Shown here: positions 27,202 through 37,301 of the stretch, piece after piece
Position numbering within the stretch: position 1 is the first letter of the stretch
Layout of the letters: each line of letters begins with the position of its first letter
NCBI RefSeq assembly: GCF_014696345.1
Contig: NZ_JACJPY010000029.1
Location: forward strand, 1 to 51,080
Direction of reading: 5' to 3'
DNA: 51,080 nucleotides
DNA from: Pseudanabaena cinerea FACHB-1277
GTDB taxonomy: Bacteria; Cyanobacteriota; Cyanobacteriia; Pseudanabaenales; Pseudanabaenaceae
Notes under the pieces: generated by a model
Told to the model about the DNA's origin: nothing
Database searches by the model: none
What the model saw: only the letters and a program-made list of their open reading frames with translations
Position numbers and translations under genes: made by a program

Positions 27202-27320
27202 CAGTAGCAGTAGGTAGGATGTCTGCACTACAAGGATTTCAAATTTTTTGGTTAGATATTTTGTCTGACAAGGCGCTCAAACACTTCTGTCATTTAATGG
27301 GTCTGCCGATTCCTTTGGGG

Positions 27321-27662
27321 CTAGCGTTGCCGTAAACCTTCTAGCTGCTTTAGCTGCTGTGATTGCTCCTGTAAACGCACAGACAAGCGATCGCCCACCA
27401 ATTCACATAGATCAAAAATGAACGGCTCGACAATTTCGTAATATACACTAACCCCTTGAGGAGTCCTAGAGACAATCCCTGACTGAGCTAATATCTTGAG
27501 ATGTTTTGAAACATTTGCTTGCCCCAGTCCCGTTTCTTCCATAATCTCAGTCACATTCTTGGAGCCTGATTTTAAAGAACACAACACTTGCAATCGGCTA
27601 AGCTCTGACAAAACCTTAAAGTAATCAGCAACTTGAGTTAGGGCAGATGGGTTAAAGGTCAT
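27321..27662 (-). CDS. ArsR/SmtB-family transcriptional regulator
   Basis: A 113-residue winged-helix repressor. The core is VADYFKVLSELSRLQVLCSL, then VTEIMEETGLGQANVSKHLKILAQSGIVSRTPQGVSVYYEI, the canonical ArsR recognition helix and wing. It lacks the CxC metal site of ArsR/SmtB sensors. Its single cysteine near the start (LQVLCSL) and one in DLCELVGD suggest that, if it senses anything, it does so by another site. No target operon is adjacent; it sits between rfbA and secA. Confidence 0.9.
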   Translation of the reverse strand: MTFNPSALTQVADYFKVLSELSRLQVLCSLKSGSKNVTEIMEETGLGQANVSKHLKILAQSGIVSRTPQGVSVYYEIVEPFIFDLCELVGDRLSVRLQEQSQQLKQLEGLRQR

Positions 27663-27954
27663 GGCGGCGGCAAAAGTTTAGCTTTACTTAATTATTCTGA
27701 TTCACTAACAAATATACAGCATATTGCCATATGGTAATACGCTTGAATTTAAAAATGTCTCAGACTCACTCCCTTCCCAGCCAAGAAACTTTCCCAGCTT
27801 AAAAATAGATTACGGAGATTACGGAAGTATCCTATTGAGGGCATAGATTCGGAAAACCGAAGTTTGTATTTTCACTAGTCGAGTAATATGTAATATAGCA
27901 ACTTGCTCAAAAGACCCTGTTTTTAATCGCATCCTCGTTATCTCCTCGTTATCT

Positions 27955-30762
27955 ATGTTTAACCTCAAAAATCTGATTGGCGATCCTAATAAACGCAAGC
28001 TAGACAAACTTCGTCCTGACGTGGCTCTGATCAATTCCTTAGCCCCAGAACTAGCGGCGCTAAGCGATCGCGACTTGCAAGCAAAAACAGGAGAATTTAA
28101 ACAAAGGCTAGAGAAGGGTGAAACCCTTGATGACCTTCTGCCTGAAGCGTTTGCAGTGGTGCGCGAGGCGGCGACAAGGGTTTTGGGGCTGCGGCACTAT
28201 GATGTGCAGATGCTCGGCGGTATGGTATTGCACCGAGGCGAGATCGCCGAAATGAAAACAGGGGAAGGCAAAACCCTAGTGGCAACTTTGCCAAGCTATC
28301 TCAATGCACTGACGGGGAAGGGTGTCCATGTTGTCACCGTTAATGATTATTTAGCGCGGCGGGATGCAGAGTGGATGGGGCAGGTGCATCGCTTTTTGGG
28401 AATGTCCGTAGGCTTGATCCAAAACTCGATGGAGCCAATCGAGCGCCGTAAAAACTATAGCTGTGACATCACCTATGCCACCAATAGCGAGCTAGGTTTC
28501 GACTACCTGCGCGATAACATGGCAACCAGTATCGAAGAGGTAGTACAACGCCCCTTTAATTATTGTGTGATTGACGAAGTTGACTCGATTTTGATCGATG
28601 AAGCAAGAACGCCTTTGATCATTTCAGGAATGGTGGAGCGTCCTACGGAGAAATATTTAGGAGCAGTAGAAATTGCTGACCAATTACAGCCCGAAACCCA
28701 CTACGAAGTTGACGAAAAGCAACGTAATGTGATCATGACCGATGAAGGTTTTGAATTGGCCGAAAAACTCTTAGGCGTGCAGGATCTCTTCGATCAGGCT
28801 GACCCTTGGGCGCACTATGTGTTTAACGCTCTCAAAGCTAAGGAACTATTTAAGCGCGATGTTAATTATATTGTCCGCGATCAAGAGGTAATTATTGTTG
28901 ATGAGTTTACGGGGCGGGTGATGCCTGGTCGCCGTTGGAGTGATGGTTTACATCAGGCGATCGAGGCGAAGGAAGGTGTGCCAATCGAAAATGAAACCCA
29001 AACCTTAGCCACGATTACCTATCAGAATTTCTTCTTGATCTATCCCAAACTTGGCGGCATGACTGGGACTGCCAAAACCGAAGAGGCGGAGCTAGGCAAG
29101 ATCTACAATCTAGAAGTTACCACAATGCCCACTAATCAAAAGAGTGGACGCGGTGACTGGTCGGATGTGGTATATAAAACCGAGGCAGCCAAGTGGCGGG
29201 CAGTTGCTGAAGAATGTCGCGAAATGCACGAAACGGGTCGCCCTGTGCTGGTAGGAACCACCAGTGTCGAAAAGTCGGAAATTCTTTCGCGCCTTTTGTC
29301 GGAGAAGGAAATCCCCCATAATTTGCTCAATGCTAAGCCTGAAAATGTGGAACGGGAAGCCGAAATTGTCGCTCAGGCGGGACGTAAAGGCTCAGTCACG
29401 ATCGCCACGAATATGGCAGGTCGTGGTACTGATATTATTCTTGGTGGCAATGCCGACTATATGGCAAGGCTAAAGGTGCGCGAGAACTTTATGCCGCAGA
29501 TTGTGCGCCCCGAAGATGATGATGACTTTACCAATGAGGGGCAGAGGATGTTTGGCGATCGCCCCCAAAAAGGGCAAGGTTTTGGCAGTCCGACAGAAGC
29601 CAAGGTGAAAAAGAATTGGAAAGTGTCCGATAGTCTTTATCCTTGCGAACTATCTCAGGATGCTCAAAAATTGCTCAAAGATGCAGTTAGTTTTGCAGTT
29701 GAGCAATTGGGAAGAATGAGCCAATCGGAACTAGAGGCAGAAGAAATGTTGGCGGTTGCCTCTGAAAAAGCCCCCACCGATGATCCTGTCATTCAAAAAC
29801 TGCGGGAGGCTTTTACTCTTATTAAACGGGAATATGAAGCAGTCACCAAGGCAGAGCATGAAGTGGTCACACAGTTGGGCGGACTGCACGTCATTGGCAC
29901 AGAGCGCCATGAGTCTCGCCGCGTTGACAATCAATTGCGTGGTCGTTGTGGTCGTCAGGGCGATCCAGGTTCAACCAGATTTTTCTTGAGTCTTGAAGAT
30001 AACCTGATGCGGATTTTTGCAGGCGATCGCGTGGCAGGATTGATGAATGCTTTCCGCGTAGAAGAGGATATGCCCATCAGTTCAGGAATGCTCACCAGCG
30101 CCCTTGAAAATGCTCAAAAGAAGGTGGAAACATACTATTACGACATTCGTAAGCAGGTGTTTGAATATGATGAAGTGATGAATAATCAGCGCCGTGCTAT
30201 TTATGCCGAGCGCCGCCGTGTCTTGGAAGGTGAGGATCTGCGCGATCGCGTAATTGAATATGCCGAACGCACCATGGATGATATTGTCAATGCCTATGTT
30301 AATCCTGAACTGCCACCCGAAGAATGGAATCTCGTGGCGATGGTGAAGAAAGTAAAAGAATTTGTAAATCTTTTACAGGATCTAGAAGCTGATCAACTAG
30401 ATGATATGTTTCTGCCCGAAATTCAAGCATTTTTGCGGGAAGAAGTCCGCCGTGCTTACGAAATCAAGGAAGCACAAGTGGAAGGGTTGCAAACAGGCTT
30501 AATGCGTCAAGCAGAACGCTTCTTCATTTTGCAACGCATTGATACCCTCTGGCGCGATCATTTACAAGCAATGGAGGCATTGCGGGAATCCGTTGGACTG
30601 CGGGGCTATGGACAAAAAGATCCCCTAATCGAATATAAGAGCGAGGGTTATGAAATCTTTTTGGATATGATGACCCAAATCCGCCGCGATGTGGTCTATT
30701 CACTCTTCGAGTTCGATCCACGTCCCAAACAATCCGACACCATTGAAGCGGAATTTGTTTAA
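27955..30762 (+). CDS. secA: Preprotein translocase ATPase SecA
   Basis: SecA drives export through SecYEG in the plasma and thylakoid membranes. Visible in order are Walker [32 protein letters not shown], the DEAD-like [34 protein letters not shown], the second helicase half [16 protein letters not shown] and [28 protein letters not shown], and the scaffold and wing domains. The C-terminal zinc-binding tail of proteobacterial SecA is absent, as in other cyanobacteria. Length 935 is normal. The ATG at 27955 ([16 protein letters not shown]) is the family start. Confidence 0.98.
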   Translation: MFNLKNLIGDPNKRKLDKLRPDVALINSLAPELAALSDRDLQAKTGEFKQRLEKGETLDDLLPEAFAVVREAATRVLGLRHYDVQMLGGMVLHRGEIAEMKTGEGKTLVATLPSYLNALTGKGVHVVTVNDYLARRDAEWMGQVHRFLGMSVGLIQNSMEPIERRKNYSCDITYATNSELGFDYLRDNMATSIEEVVQRPFNYCVIDEVDSILIDEARTPLIISGMVERPTEKYLGAVEIADQLQPETHYEVDEKQRNVIMTDEGFELAEKLLGVQDLFDQADPWAHYVFNALKAKELFKRDVNYIVRDQEVIIVDEFTGRVMPGRRWSDGLHQAIEAKEGVPIENETQTLATITYQNFFLIYPKLGGMTGTAKTEEAELGKIYNLEVTTMPTNQKSGRGDWSDVVYKTEAAKWRAVAEECREMHETGRPVLVGTTSVEKSEILSRLLSEKEIPHNLLNAKPENVEREAEIVAQAGRKGSVTIATNMAGRGTDIILGGNADYMARLKVRENFMPQIVRPEDDDDFTNEGQRMFGDRPQKGQGFGSPTEAKVKKNWKVSDSLYPCELSQDAQKLLKDAVSFAVEQLGRMSQSELEAEEMLAVASEKAPTDDPVIQKLREAFTLIKREYEAVTKAEHEVVTQLGGLHVIGTERHESRRVDNQLRGRCGRQGDPGSTRFFLSLEDNLMRIFAGDRVAGLMNAFRVEEDMPISSGMLTSALENAQKKVETYYYDIRKQVFEYDEVMNNQRRAIYAERRRVLEGEDLRDRVIEYAERTMDDIVNAYVNPELPPEEWNLVAMVKKVKEFVNLLQDLEADQLDDMFLPEIQAFLREEVRRAYEIKEAQVEGLQTGLMRQAERFFILQRIDTLWRDHLQAMEALRESVGLRGYGQKDPLIEYKSEGYEIFLDMMTQIRRDVVYSLFEFDPRPKQSDTIEAEFV

Positions 30763-30812
30763 TCTGATCACGCACTGACAAAATAGAATTATCTAGAGTG
30801 AACTCCAAGAAG

Positions 30813-30848
30813 AAATGAAGACTCTGCTTAGCAGGGCTTTCATTTTTT
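30813..30848 (+). terminator. secA terminator
   Basis: AAATGAAGACTCTGCT and AGCAGGGCTTTCATTT form a stem with two imperfections, followed by TTTT. Between here and 31050 I see nothing supported apart from a 31-codon frame at 30948-31043 without a ribosome site. Confidence 0.75.
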
Positions 30849-31049
30849 CTTGGTTTGGATTTGATCGGTAATTTATAAAAAACCTTACCAGTTATATTGG
30901 ATTTTTAACTCGTCAAAATAACGTCATACTTTCATCTACGTTGTAATGCCATCTAATGCTGTTAGTACAGAGGCTTTAGCGCAGTTGTCACCCCATCAGC
31001 AAAAATACTCAAGGATGTTATTGGGCGATTACCATTACTAGTTCATCTA

Positions 31050-31192
31050 AGAGATTGTTTGAAAAGTCTGGACACTCGCTAGAAATACTGATTGATCCCC
31101 CCTAGCCCCCCTTACGAAAGGGGGGAAAAGATTAAAAAAGTCCCCCTTTATAAGGGGGATTTAGGGGGATCAAAACTTTTCAAACAGGCTCT
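31050..31192. mobile_element. MITE-like element with terminal and internal inverted repeats
   Basis: The ends AGAGATTGTTTGAAAAGT (31050-31067) and ACTTTTCAAACAGGCTCT (31175-31192) are inverted with 16 of 18 matches. Nested inside are TTGATCCCCC at the left with GGGGGATCAA at the right, and two small C5/G5 hairpins of the CCCCCCTT-acg-AAAGGGGGG and CCCCCTTTATAAGGGGG kind. There is no coding capacity. The ends have the look of non-autonomous cyanobacterial elements moved by an IS transposase. A TA precedes the left end but is not cleanly repeated on the right. Confidence 0.7.
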
Positions 31193-31260
31193 AAAAACCT
31201 AGTTGAGTGCAACGCTCTTAGTTTATACTGTCAAGGAATAAAAATTTGGTTTTATAAGGG

Positions 31261-32667
31261 ATGGATTTAAGAAAACAATCCGATCAGCAGTCTACCAAAC
31301 TAATTTTGATAGTGTTTGTAATAAGCACTCTGGTATTATTTCTTTTCGCTAGTTTAAGACATTCTCTATTTCAATCTGGGGCTTTAGATTTAGGCTTTTT
31401 TGATCAATGTATTTGGTTGCTGAGTCAAGGTATGATTCCAAGATCTTCTATAATAGACATCCATATTTTAGGTGATCACGCCGCCTTTATACTTTATCCA
31501 TTAAGTCTTTTTTATAAAATACATCCAGATATTCACTGGATCTTTTTGATTCACGCTATTACTATTTCATCTGGTATATTTCCCATAGTTAGTTTGTCTA
31601 GAGAAAAGGGATTAGATATTAAATATGTTTACTTAGTTATACTAATATATCTTCTATCTCCCGTTTTGTTCAATGCTAATTCAACATATGATTTCCATCC
31701 TGACATATTTGCAGTTCCATGTTTATTATGGTGTATTTTATGGGCGGAGAAGAATAAGCTAATTTACTTTTGTTTGACGTTATTGATATTAGTCAGTTGT
31801 AAAGCTGTTTTTTCATTGACAGCAATAGCCTTAGGAATATGGCTAGTTTTTAAGAACAAAAAGTTAATGGGAACTATTGCTATCACTATTGGAATAATAT
31901 GGTTTTTAATTGCAACTCAAATAGTAATGCCTATGGTTGGATCTGGAACAGGGCGTTTTATACATCGGTATAGTTCTCTAGGAGACTCTTATTTAGAAAT
32001 ATTAAAAAATTTATTTTTAAAGCCAGAATTGATTTTAAGTAAAGCCTTTTCAATTGATAGTCTAACATATTTGTTACTGTTATTTGTACCGTTTATCTGG
32101 TGCTTAAAATATGCAGATATAACATTGCTAATAATTATATTGCCAACCATAATAATGAGTATTTTATCAGATGATCCACAACAAAGATACTTAGCAAATC
32201 ATTATCCCTTGCCTATTGTGCCAATTTTAGTTGTGATGGTAATTTCTAGTATTAATAAATTTACACAACGGAAAAAATGGACTTATCGATTCATAATATT
32301 CTGGTCAGTGTTGGCATTTGTAACGATGTCGCGTTTAAATTTATTTACGGGTGAATATTTACAATCTTTAGATACTTGGCAAGCGAATAATGAGGCGATC
32401 GCTTTAGTGAAGACCAAGGGTAGTATTCTCACCACCCATGAAATTGCGCCCCATGTTACCCATCGCCCCCAAGTTAAGTTAGCCTTTTCTAATCTGAACC
32501 CTAATCTTGAGGAATTTGATTACATTTTGCTAAATACAAGACATCCTAGTTGGCAAAGTGATCGCAATTATATTTTAAGTTTAGTTGAGCAAGCGAGAAA
32601 TATACCTAGTTTAAAGCTTGAATACAATAAGGATGATGTTTATTTATTTAGTAAAAAGGATTTATGA
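31261..32667 (+). CDS. DUF2079 polytopic membrane protein
   Basis: A 468-residue protein with about ten transmembrane helices and the DUF2079 signature near the N-terminus: FQSGALDLGFFDQCIWLLSQG, then DHAAFILYPLSLFYKI and STYDFHPDIFAVP. The family resembles GT-C glycosyltransferases in layout, but activity is not established. The first 370 codons are strikingly AT-rich. The last 90 (from about 32385, TTHEIAPHVTHRP onwards) are soluble and richer in G/C, starting near a gcgatcgc site, which suggests mosaic origin or different constraint. It follows a MITE-like element by 68 bases and lies in a decayed neighbourhood. Confidence 0.88.
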   Translation: MDLRKQSDQQSTKLILIVFVISTLVLFLFASLRHSLFQSGALDLGFFDQCIWLLSQGMIPRSSIIDIHILGDHAAFILYPLSLFYKIHPDIHWIFLIHAITISSGIFPIVSLSREKGLDIKYVYLVILIYLLSPVLFNANSTYDFHPDIFAVPCLLWCILWAEKNKLIYFCLTLLILVSCKAVFSLTAIALGIWLVFKNKKLMGTIAITIGIIWFLIATQIVMPMVGSGTGRFIHRYSSLGDSYLEILKNLFLKPELILSKAFSIDSLTYLLLLFVPFIWCLKYADITLLIIILPTIIMSILSDDPQQRYLANHYPLPIVPILVVMVISSINKFTQRKKWTYRFIIFWSVLAFVTMSRLNLFTGEYLQSLDTWQANNEAIALVKTKGSILTTHEIAPHVTHRPQVKLAFSNLNPNLEEFDYILLNTRHPSWQSDRNYILSLVEQARNIPSLKLEYNKDDVYLFSKKDL

Positions 32668-32672
32668 TAGCT

Positions 32673-32837
32673 TCAGTCAGAAAATTGATCGGGATCTATG
32701 CCTTGCGATCGCAACATTGCTTCTAATCTTTCCGCCCTTTGTATGGCTTTTTCCTTAGCCAAACGTTCTTGCTCTTCGGGTAATGGGACGATCGCACCAT
32801 CAGCAGTGAAATAGCGCAATTGATGGTAGTGCTAAAT
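32673..32837 (-). pseudogene. Remnant of a Uma2-family gene (3' end only)
   Basis: Reading the minus strand gives LRYFTADGAIVPLPEEQERL, then AKEKAIQRAERLEAMLRSQG and IDPDQFSD before a stop. This is the typical last 45 residues of a Uma2 protein with its charged helix. The frame meets a stop at about 32838, and nothing of the catalytic core is left. The closing motif LRSQGIDPDQF parallels LRSQGINPENL of the intact Uma2 gene at 24.1 kb. Confidence 0.75.
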
Positions 32838-32841
32838 AGGT

Positions 32842-32874
32842 AAGGATGGGCGGCGCGAAGCGCCGCCCATCCTT
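32842..32874. repeat. Perfect palindromic hairpin, GCGCGAAGCGC core
   Basis: AAGGATGGGCGGCGC, loop gaa, and its 15-base exact complement. It belongs to the family of intergenic hairpins in this window sharing a GCGC-A/G-AAGCGC core, and lies right beside the Uma2 remnant. The remaining ~110 bases up to 32987 show nothing supported. Confidence 0.75.
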
Positions 32875-32987
32875 GCCGTACAAATCCTTTCCTTTTTAGG
32901 ACTACCCCTTTTTAGGTCTACCAAATTTTGAGTGTCAGCACAAAACATCTATGCTCAAAAGCTTTTTGAAGTTTTAAGTTAGCTTGA

Positions 32988-33485
32988 TCAAGAGCCGTTG
33001 GGTATCCGTTTCAAGAATTTTTGATCTGTATTTAAGCAGGCTTGCAATTCTGGCGATCGCCCTGTTGGGAAATTAGGATCGAGTTTATATTCAATGCCCT
33101 TGCTAACCATCCGTCCCACTAAATTACCAAATAGAATTTTGTCGCGACTAAAAGCAAATTGCTGAATTGCTAAGACACCAAATTCCTTAGTTACACTTGG
33201 AATGGTATAAACTTCGTAATCCATGCCCGTTTGATAGCGGGGGATCGTTAACTGCAAAGAAGCGATCATGGAGCCGTTGCTGGAAAACCCTTGATAGCAA
33301 ACCCGCACATCATCAGCGCTTTGTCCCTTGTTAATGCGCTTAGCTATTTGGATATAGCGCGAGCCGCCACCCCAATACACACCTTCGGCGATCGCCTGTA
33401 CTGCGTCAACTGCGATTGAAAATGTGGCGCAAGCGATCGCGAAGCCGAGGGGGAATATAAATTTATGGGAATATGAGATTTTCAT
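32988..33485 (-). CDS. Secreted hypothetical protein
   Basis: A 165-residue protein with a signal peptide (basic start MKISYSHKF, hydrophobic FPLGFAIACATFSIAV, small residues to about 33). The mature part begins EGVYWGGGSRYIQIAKR, has two well-separated cysteines (VCYQGF and LQACLN) that could form a disulfide, and shows no motif I recognise. The gene has HIP1 sites and native composition. It is divergent from the MFS transporter gene. Function unknown. Confidence 0.7.
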   Translation of the reverse strand: MKISYSHKFIFPLGFAIACATFSIAVDAVQAIAEGVYWGGGSRYIQIAKRINKGQSADDVRVCYQGFSSNGSMIASLQLTIPRYQTGMDYEVYTIPSVTKEFGVLAIQQFAFSRDKILFGNLVGRMVSKGIEYKLDPNFPTGRSPELQACLNTDQKFLKRIPNGS

Positions 33486-33588
33486 AACGGTTTATGGCTG
33501 CTTTAGTATATTCTATAAGCCCAAAGGGAAGTTGCGGCACAAAGCACCACAACTGATCGATCAACCACCAGTAATTGCAACCCTTGCC

Positions 33589-35061
33589 ATGAATAATCCT
33601 GAAAATTCATTCGACCCCGCCCCCTATGACCTCACTAGCACCAAACTCACCCTCAGCGAAAAGCTTGCCTATGGCGCAGGAGACTTGGGTACAGCAATTA
33701 CCACTAATTTGCTGTCCTTCTTTTTGCTGTTTTTCTTTACAAATGTGGCAGGTTTAGCGCCAGATCTGGCGGGGATGGTATTGCTAATTGGCAAGGTTTG
33801 GGATGCGGTCAATGATCCGATTGTGGGGATCTTGAGCGATCGCACCAAATCGAAAATGGGGCGGCGGTTGCCTTGGATGCTCTATGCAGCGATTCCCTTT
33901 GGGCTATCCTTTTTTGCCCAATGGCTAGTCCCTAGCACCGATAAAAATATTCTTTTTTGGTATTATGTGGCGATCGGCATTGTCTTCAATACCTTCTTTA
34001 CGGCGATCAACCTTCCTTACTCCGCCCTCACCCCTGAAATCACCCAAGATTATAACGAACGGACAACCCTCAACGGCTTCCGCTTTACCTTCTCCATTGG
34101 CGGCAGTATTCTATCTCTATTTCTGGCGCAATTAATCTTCGCCTTTTTTAAAAATCCTAACCCACAGGCAAATAGCTGTGATACGGGTGGCGCTCAGTAT
34201 GTGGCATTGGGAGCAGTCTGTGCGGTCATTTCCACTCTGTCAATCTATTGGTGTGTCTGGGGTATCAAAAAAAGAGCGATCGCCAGCGATCGGCAAAGAC
34301 GGCAAAACGATCTGAGCGAACCGAACACTGAAGTTGGTATTTGGGAACAATTAAAAATAGTCTTTAACAATCGCCCTTTTCTCTATGTAATTGGCATTTA
34401 CTTCTGTTCGTGGCTTGCCCTCCAGATTACCGCCTCGATTATTCCCTACTTTGTCGTCAACTGGATGGGACTTGGTGAGAATGATTTTATTTTGGTAACG
34501 ATCGCTGTCCAAGGTACAGCCCTATTGATGTTGTCCGTATGGGGGGCAATCAGCAAAAGATTTGGCAAAAAAGAAGCTTATTTCATGGGAGCAGGCATTT
34601 GGATCGTTGCCCAAGCAGGACTATTCTTTTTGCAACCAGGACAGGTCGCACTCTTGTATATTCTGGCGATCATGGCAGGTGCGGGTGTATCAACAGCCTA
34701 TCTGATTCCTTGGTCAATGATTCCCGATGTCACCGATCTTGATGAATTGCAGACAGGACAGCGCCGTGAAGGAATTTTCTATGCGTTTATGGTACTCTTG
34801 CAAAAATTTGGACTCGCCGCAGGTTTATTTCTCTTGGGGCAAGGACTAGCTTGGGCGAATTTTCAAGAGAAAGTGCCATGTCAACCTTCGCCAATTCAGC
34901 CTGATTCCGCTTTATTTGCCATCCGTTTAGCGATCGGTCCTTTACCGACGATCGCCTTAATCATCGGGCTAGGACTAGCTTATTTCTATCCGATTACCCG
35001 TGAAGCACATACTGAAATTTTGATGCGTTTATCTGAAAAGAGAAGATCTGGAAACCCTTAA
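33589..35061 (+). CDS. GPH-family (MelB-like) MFS sugar transporter
   Basis: A 490-residue, 12-helix symporter of the glycoside-pentoside-hexuronide group. The N-terminal signature LSEKLAYGAGDLGTAITTNL, the loop DPIVGILSDRTKSKMGRRLPWM and the central YSALTPEITQDYNERTTLNG are diagnostic. The frame is open from 33424, but the first 55 residues overlap the opposite gene, and the ATG at 33589 (MNNPENSFDPAPYD) fits. An ABC exporter starts four bases after its stop, so they form an operon. Substrate unknown; cyanobacterial members need not move sugars. Confidence 0.9.
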   Translation: MNNPENSFDPAPYDLTSTKLTLSEKLAYGAGDLGTAITTNLLSFFLLFFFTNVAGLAPDLAGMVLLIGKVWDAVNDPIVGILSDRTKSKMGRRLPWMLYAAIPFGLSFFAQWLVPSTDKNILFWYYVAIGIVFNTFFTAINLPYSALTPEITQDYNERTTLNGFRFTFSIGGSILSLFLAQLIFAFFKNPNPQANSCDTGGAQYVALGAVCAVISTLSIYWCVWGIKKRAIASDRQRRQNDLSEPNTEVGIWEQLKIVFNNRPFLYVIGIYFCSWLALQITASIIPYFVVNWMGLGENDFILVTIAVQGTALLMLSVWGAISKRFGKKEAYFMGAGIWIVAQAGLFFLQPGQVALLYILAIMAGAGVSTAYLIPWSMIPDVTDLDELQTGQRREGIFYAFMVLLQKFGLAAGLFLLGQGLAWANFQEKVPCQPSPIQPDSALFAIRLAIGPLPTIALIIGLGLAYFYPITREAHTEILMRLSEKRRSGNP

Positions 35062-35065
35062 AAAT

Positions 35066-36835
35066 ATGGCAAATTTACATCCACTATTGCGTCTCATCCG
35101 CTATGCTCGCCAATATAACCCACAAATCTGGTCAGCAACCATCTGTTCCATTCTCAATAAATTCTTCGATCTGGCTCCACCTGTTCTCATTGGGGCAGCG
35201 ATCGATTTGGTTTTAGAGAAGGAGAACATCTGGGCAAATCCTTTTGGGGTCAAGGGTTTGGCAATGCAGCTATTTGTATTATCAGCAATTAGCGGCGTGA
35301 TTTGGGCTTTAGAATCAATTTTTGAATATGCCTATGCCATGCAATGGCGCAACCTTGCCCAAACCGTGCAGCACGACCTGCGCCTCGACACCTATCAACA
35401 TTTGCAGGAGCTAGAACTAGCTTTTTTTGAAGATCGCAGTTCGGGCGGCTTGATGTCGATTGTGAGCGATGATGTCAATCAATTGGAGCGATTTCTCGAT
35501 GGCGGAGCCAATGAAGTGATTCAGGTGACCACAACTGTATTGCTAATTGGCGGTGCATTTTTTGTAATCACGCCCAATGTCGCTTGGTTAGCACTTTTGC
35601 CGATGCCTTTTATTTTGTGGGGTTCCATTTGGTTTCAGAAATTCTTAGCACCTCGCTATGCGGATGTCCGCGAAAAGGTGGGCTTATTAAATGGACAGTT
35701 AGCGAATAATATTGGGGGCATTACCACGATCAAAGCCTTTGTTACTGAGGACTATGAGCGCAAACGCATTGAAAAGGAGAGCAATCGTTATCGCCAAAGT
35801 AATCGCCATGCGATCGCCTATAGCGCGGCTTTTGTGCCATTAATTAGAATTTTAATTTTTATGGGATTTATCGCCATTCTCTACTATGGCGGTTTAGAAG
35901 TGCAAGCACAGAGGCTATCGGTGGGCAACTATTCCGTAATGATCTATCTGATTCAACGCTTACTCTGGCCATTAACCCGCCTTGGTGAAACCCTTGATCA
36001 GTACCAACGGGCAATGGCTTCCACTAATCGCGTTTTAGATTTGCTAGATACACCGATCGCCATTCACTCAGGTACGCAAAACCTGAAATATCCAGTTCAA
36101 GGACAAATTCAGTTGGAAAATGTCACCTTTGGCTATCAACCCAACTTCCCAATCGTGGAAAATCTTTCATTGACAATTGCCGCCAATAAAACCACAGCGA
36201 TCGTGGGGGCAACGGGTTCTGGCAAAAGCACCTTGGTGAAATTATTATTGAGATTATATGAAATTCAATCAGGCAAAATTCTCATAGATGACATCGATAT
36301 CCGGGATTTAGACCTGCGATCGCTGCGGGCGGCGATCGGTTGGGTCAGCCAAGATGTATTTTTATTTCATGGTTCCGTTTTAGAAAATATTGCCTATGGC
36401 TCCTTTGCTGCCACTGTGGAGCAAATTGTGGCAGCAGCAAAGATTGCCGAAGCCCATGAATTCATCCAAGATCTGCCCAAAGGTTACGATACGATTGTGG
36501 GCGAACGTGGCCAAAAACTTTCAGGCGGTCAACGTCAACGCATTGCGATCGCCCGTGCTGTCCTCCGCAATCCGCCCATTTTGATCATCGATGAAGCAAC
36601 CTCGGCAGTGGATAATGAAACGGAAGCCGCCATTCAAAAATCCTTAGAGCGCATCACCAAAAATCGCACTACCATCGCGATCGCCCATCGCCTCTCCACA
36701 ATTCGCAACGCCGATCATATCTACGTCATGGATCAAGGCAAAGTTGTAGAATCAGGCAACCACGATCAGCTAGTAGCCCTCAGTGGTATCTATACTAGCC
36801 TTTGGAATTTGCAAACAGGTCAAAGCATTTTCTAA
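35066..36835 (+). CDS. ABC transporter, fused membrane and ATPase domains (exporter type)
   Basis: A 589-residue half-transporter of the MsbA/lipid or multidrug exporter type. Six helices occupy about residues 20-310. The ATPase domain has Walker A GATGSGKST, Q-loop GWVSQDVFLFHG, signature LSGGQRQRIAIARA, Walker B ILIIDEATSAVD and the H-loop AHRLSTIR. It would act as a homodimer in the plasma membrane, exporting a lipophilic or drug-like molecule. It is four bases behind the MFS gene and likely in the same transcript, an uncommon MFS-ABC pairing whose purpose is not evident. Confidence 0.93.
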   Translation: MANLHPLLRLIRYARQYNPQIWSATICSILNKFFDLAPPVLIGAAIDLVLEKENIWANPFGVKGLAMQLFVLSAISGVIWALESIFEYAYAMQWRNLAQTVQHDLRLDTYQHLQELELAFFEDRSSGGLMSIVSDDVNQLERFLDGGANEVIQVTTTVLLIGGAFFVITPNVAWLALLPMPFILWGSIWFQKFLAPRYADVREKVGLLNGQLANNIGGITTIKAFVTEDYERKRIEKESNRYRQSNRHAIAYSAAFVPLIRILIFMGFIAILYYGGLEVQAQRLSVGNYSVMIYLIQRLLWPLTRLGETLDQYQRAMASTNRVLDLLDTPIAIHSGTQNLKYPVQGQIQLENVTFGYQPNFPIVENLSLTIAANKTTAIVGATGSGKSTLVKLLLRLYEIQSGKILIDDIDIRDLDLRSLRAAIGWVSQDVFLFHGSVLENIAYGSFAATVEQIVAAAKIAEAHEFIQDLPKGYDTIVGERGQKLSGGQRQRIAIARAVLRNPPILIIDEATSAVDNETEAAIQKSLERITKNRTTIAIAHRLSTIRNADHIYVMDQGKVVESGNHDQLVALSGIYTSLWNLQTGQSIF

Positions 36836-36968
36836 GGCGCGTAATTTTCTGAATTATTAAAACAATCTGAATTACATTGACACAAGCTCAAATAAGAAAT
36901 TATACTTATTAGCTAACCGCCAACATAAGTGCATTCCTAAAAACTTGGCGCAAATAACCTCCGTTACC

Positions 36969-37301
36969 ATGACCAATCCTGCCGAATCCAAACCTCCTAC
37001 AATTACGAACCTATCCATAGCCCTTTCTGAAAGAGAGCTACAAGTCATTGAGTTAGTGGCTGCGGGTCTTACCAATCAAGATATAGCCTTGCAGTTGGCA
37101 ATTAGCAAACGTACCGTAGATAATCACATTAGCAATATTCTCACCAAAACTCAAACTGACAATCGGGTTGCCCTAGTGCGCTGGGCTTTGCAATGGGGAA
37201 AGGTCTGTATTGATGAGGTCAACTGCTGTATGATCGGCACACCACCAATTAATCAAACAATTAACAAGATTCTAGAAAAACAGGAATTAGAAAGTGCTTA
37301 G
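36969..37301 (+). CDS. LuxR-type HTH regulator, PedR-like
   Basis: A 110-residue regulator with only a NarL/LuxR helix-turn-helix: LSERELQVIELVAAGLTNQD, then SKRTVDNHISNILTKTQTDN and ALVRWALQWGKVCIDEVNCC. The tail wording fits the small cyanobacterial PedR group, which responds to photosynthetic electron transport (redox) and lacks a receiver. The conserved cysteines at the end (VCIDEVNCC) suit a redox signal, known in PedR by thioredoxin interaction. The start is the ATG at 36969; an ATG at 36945 is also open. The downstream small gene overlaps its end by eight bases. Confidence 0.8.
   Translation: MTNPAESKPPTITNLSIALSERELQVIELVAAGLTNQDIALQLAISKRTVDNHISNILTKTQTDNRVALVRWALQWGKVCIDEVNCCMIGTPPINQTINKILEKQELESA

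Noticed and set aside
30948-31043. 31-codon frame after secA
   Set aside because: No ribosome site, no recognisable similarity, and it ends just before the MITE-like element; probably chance.
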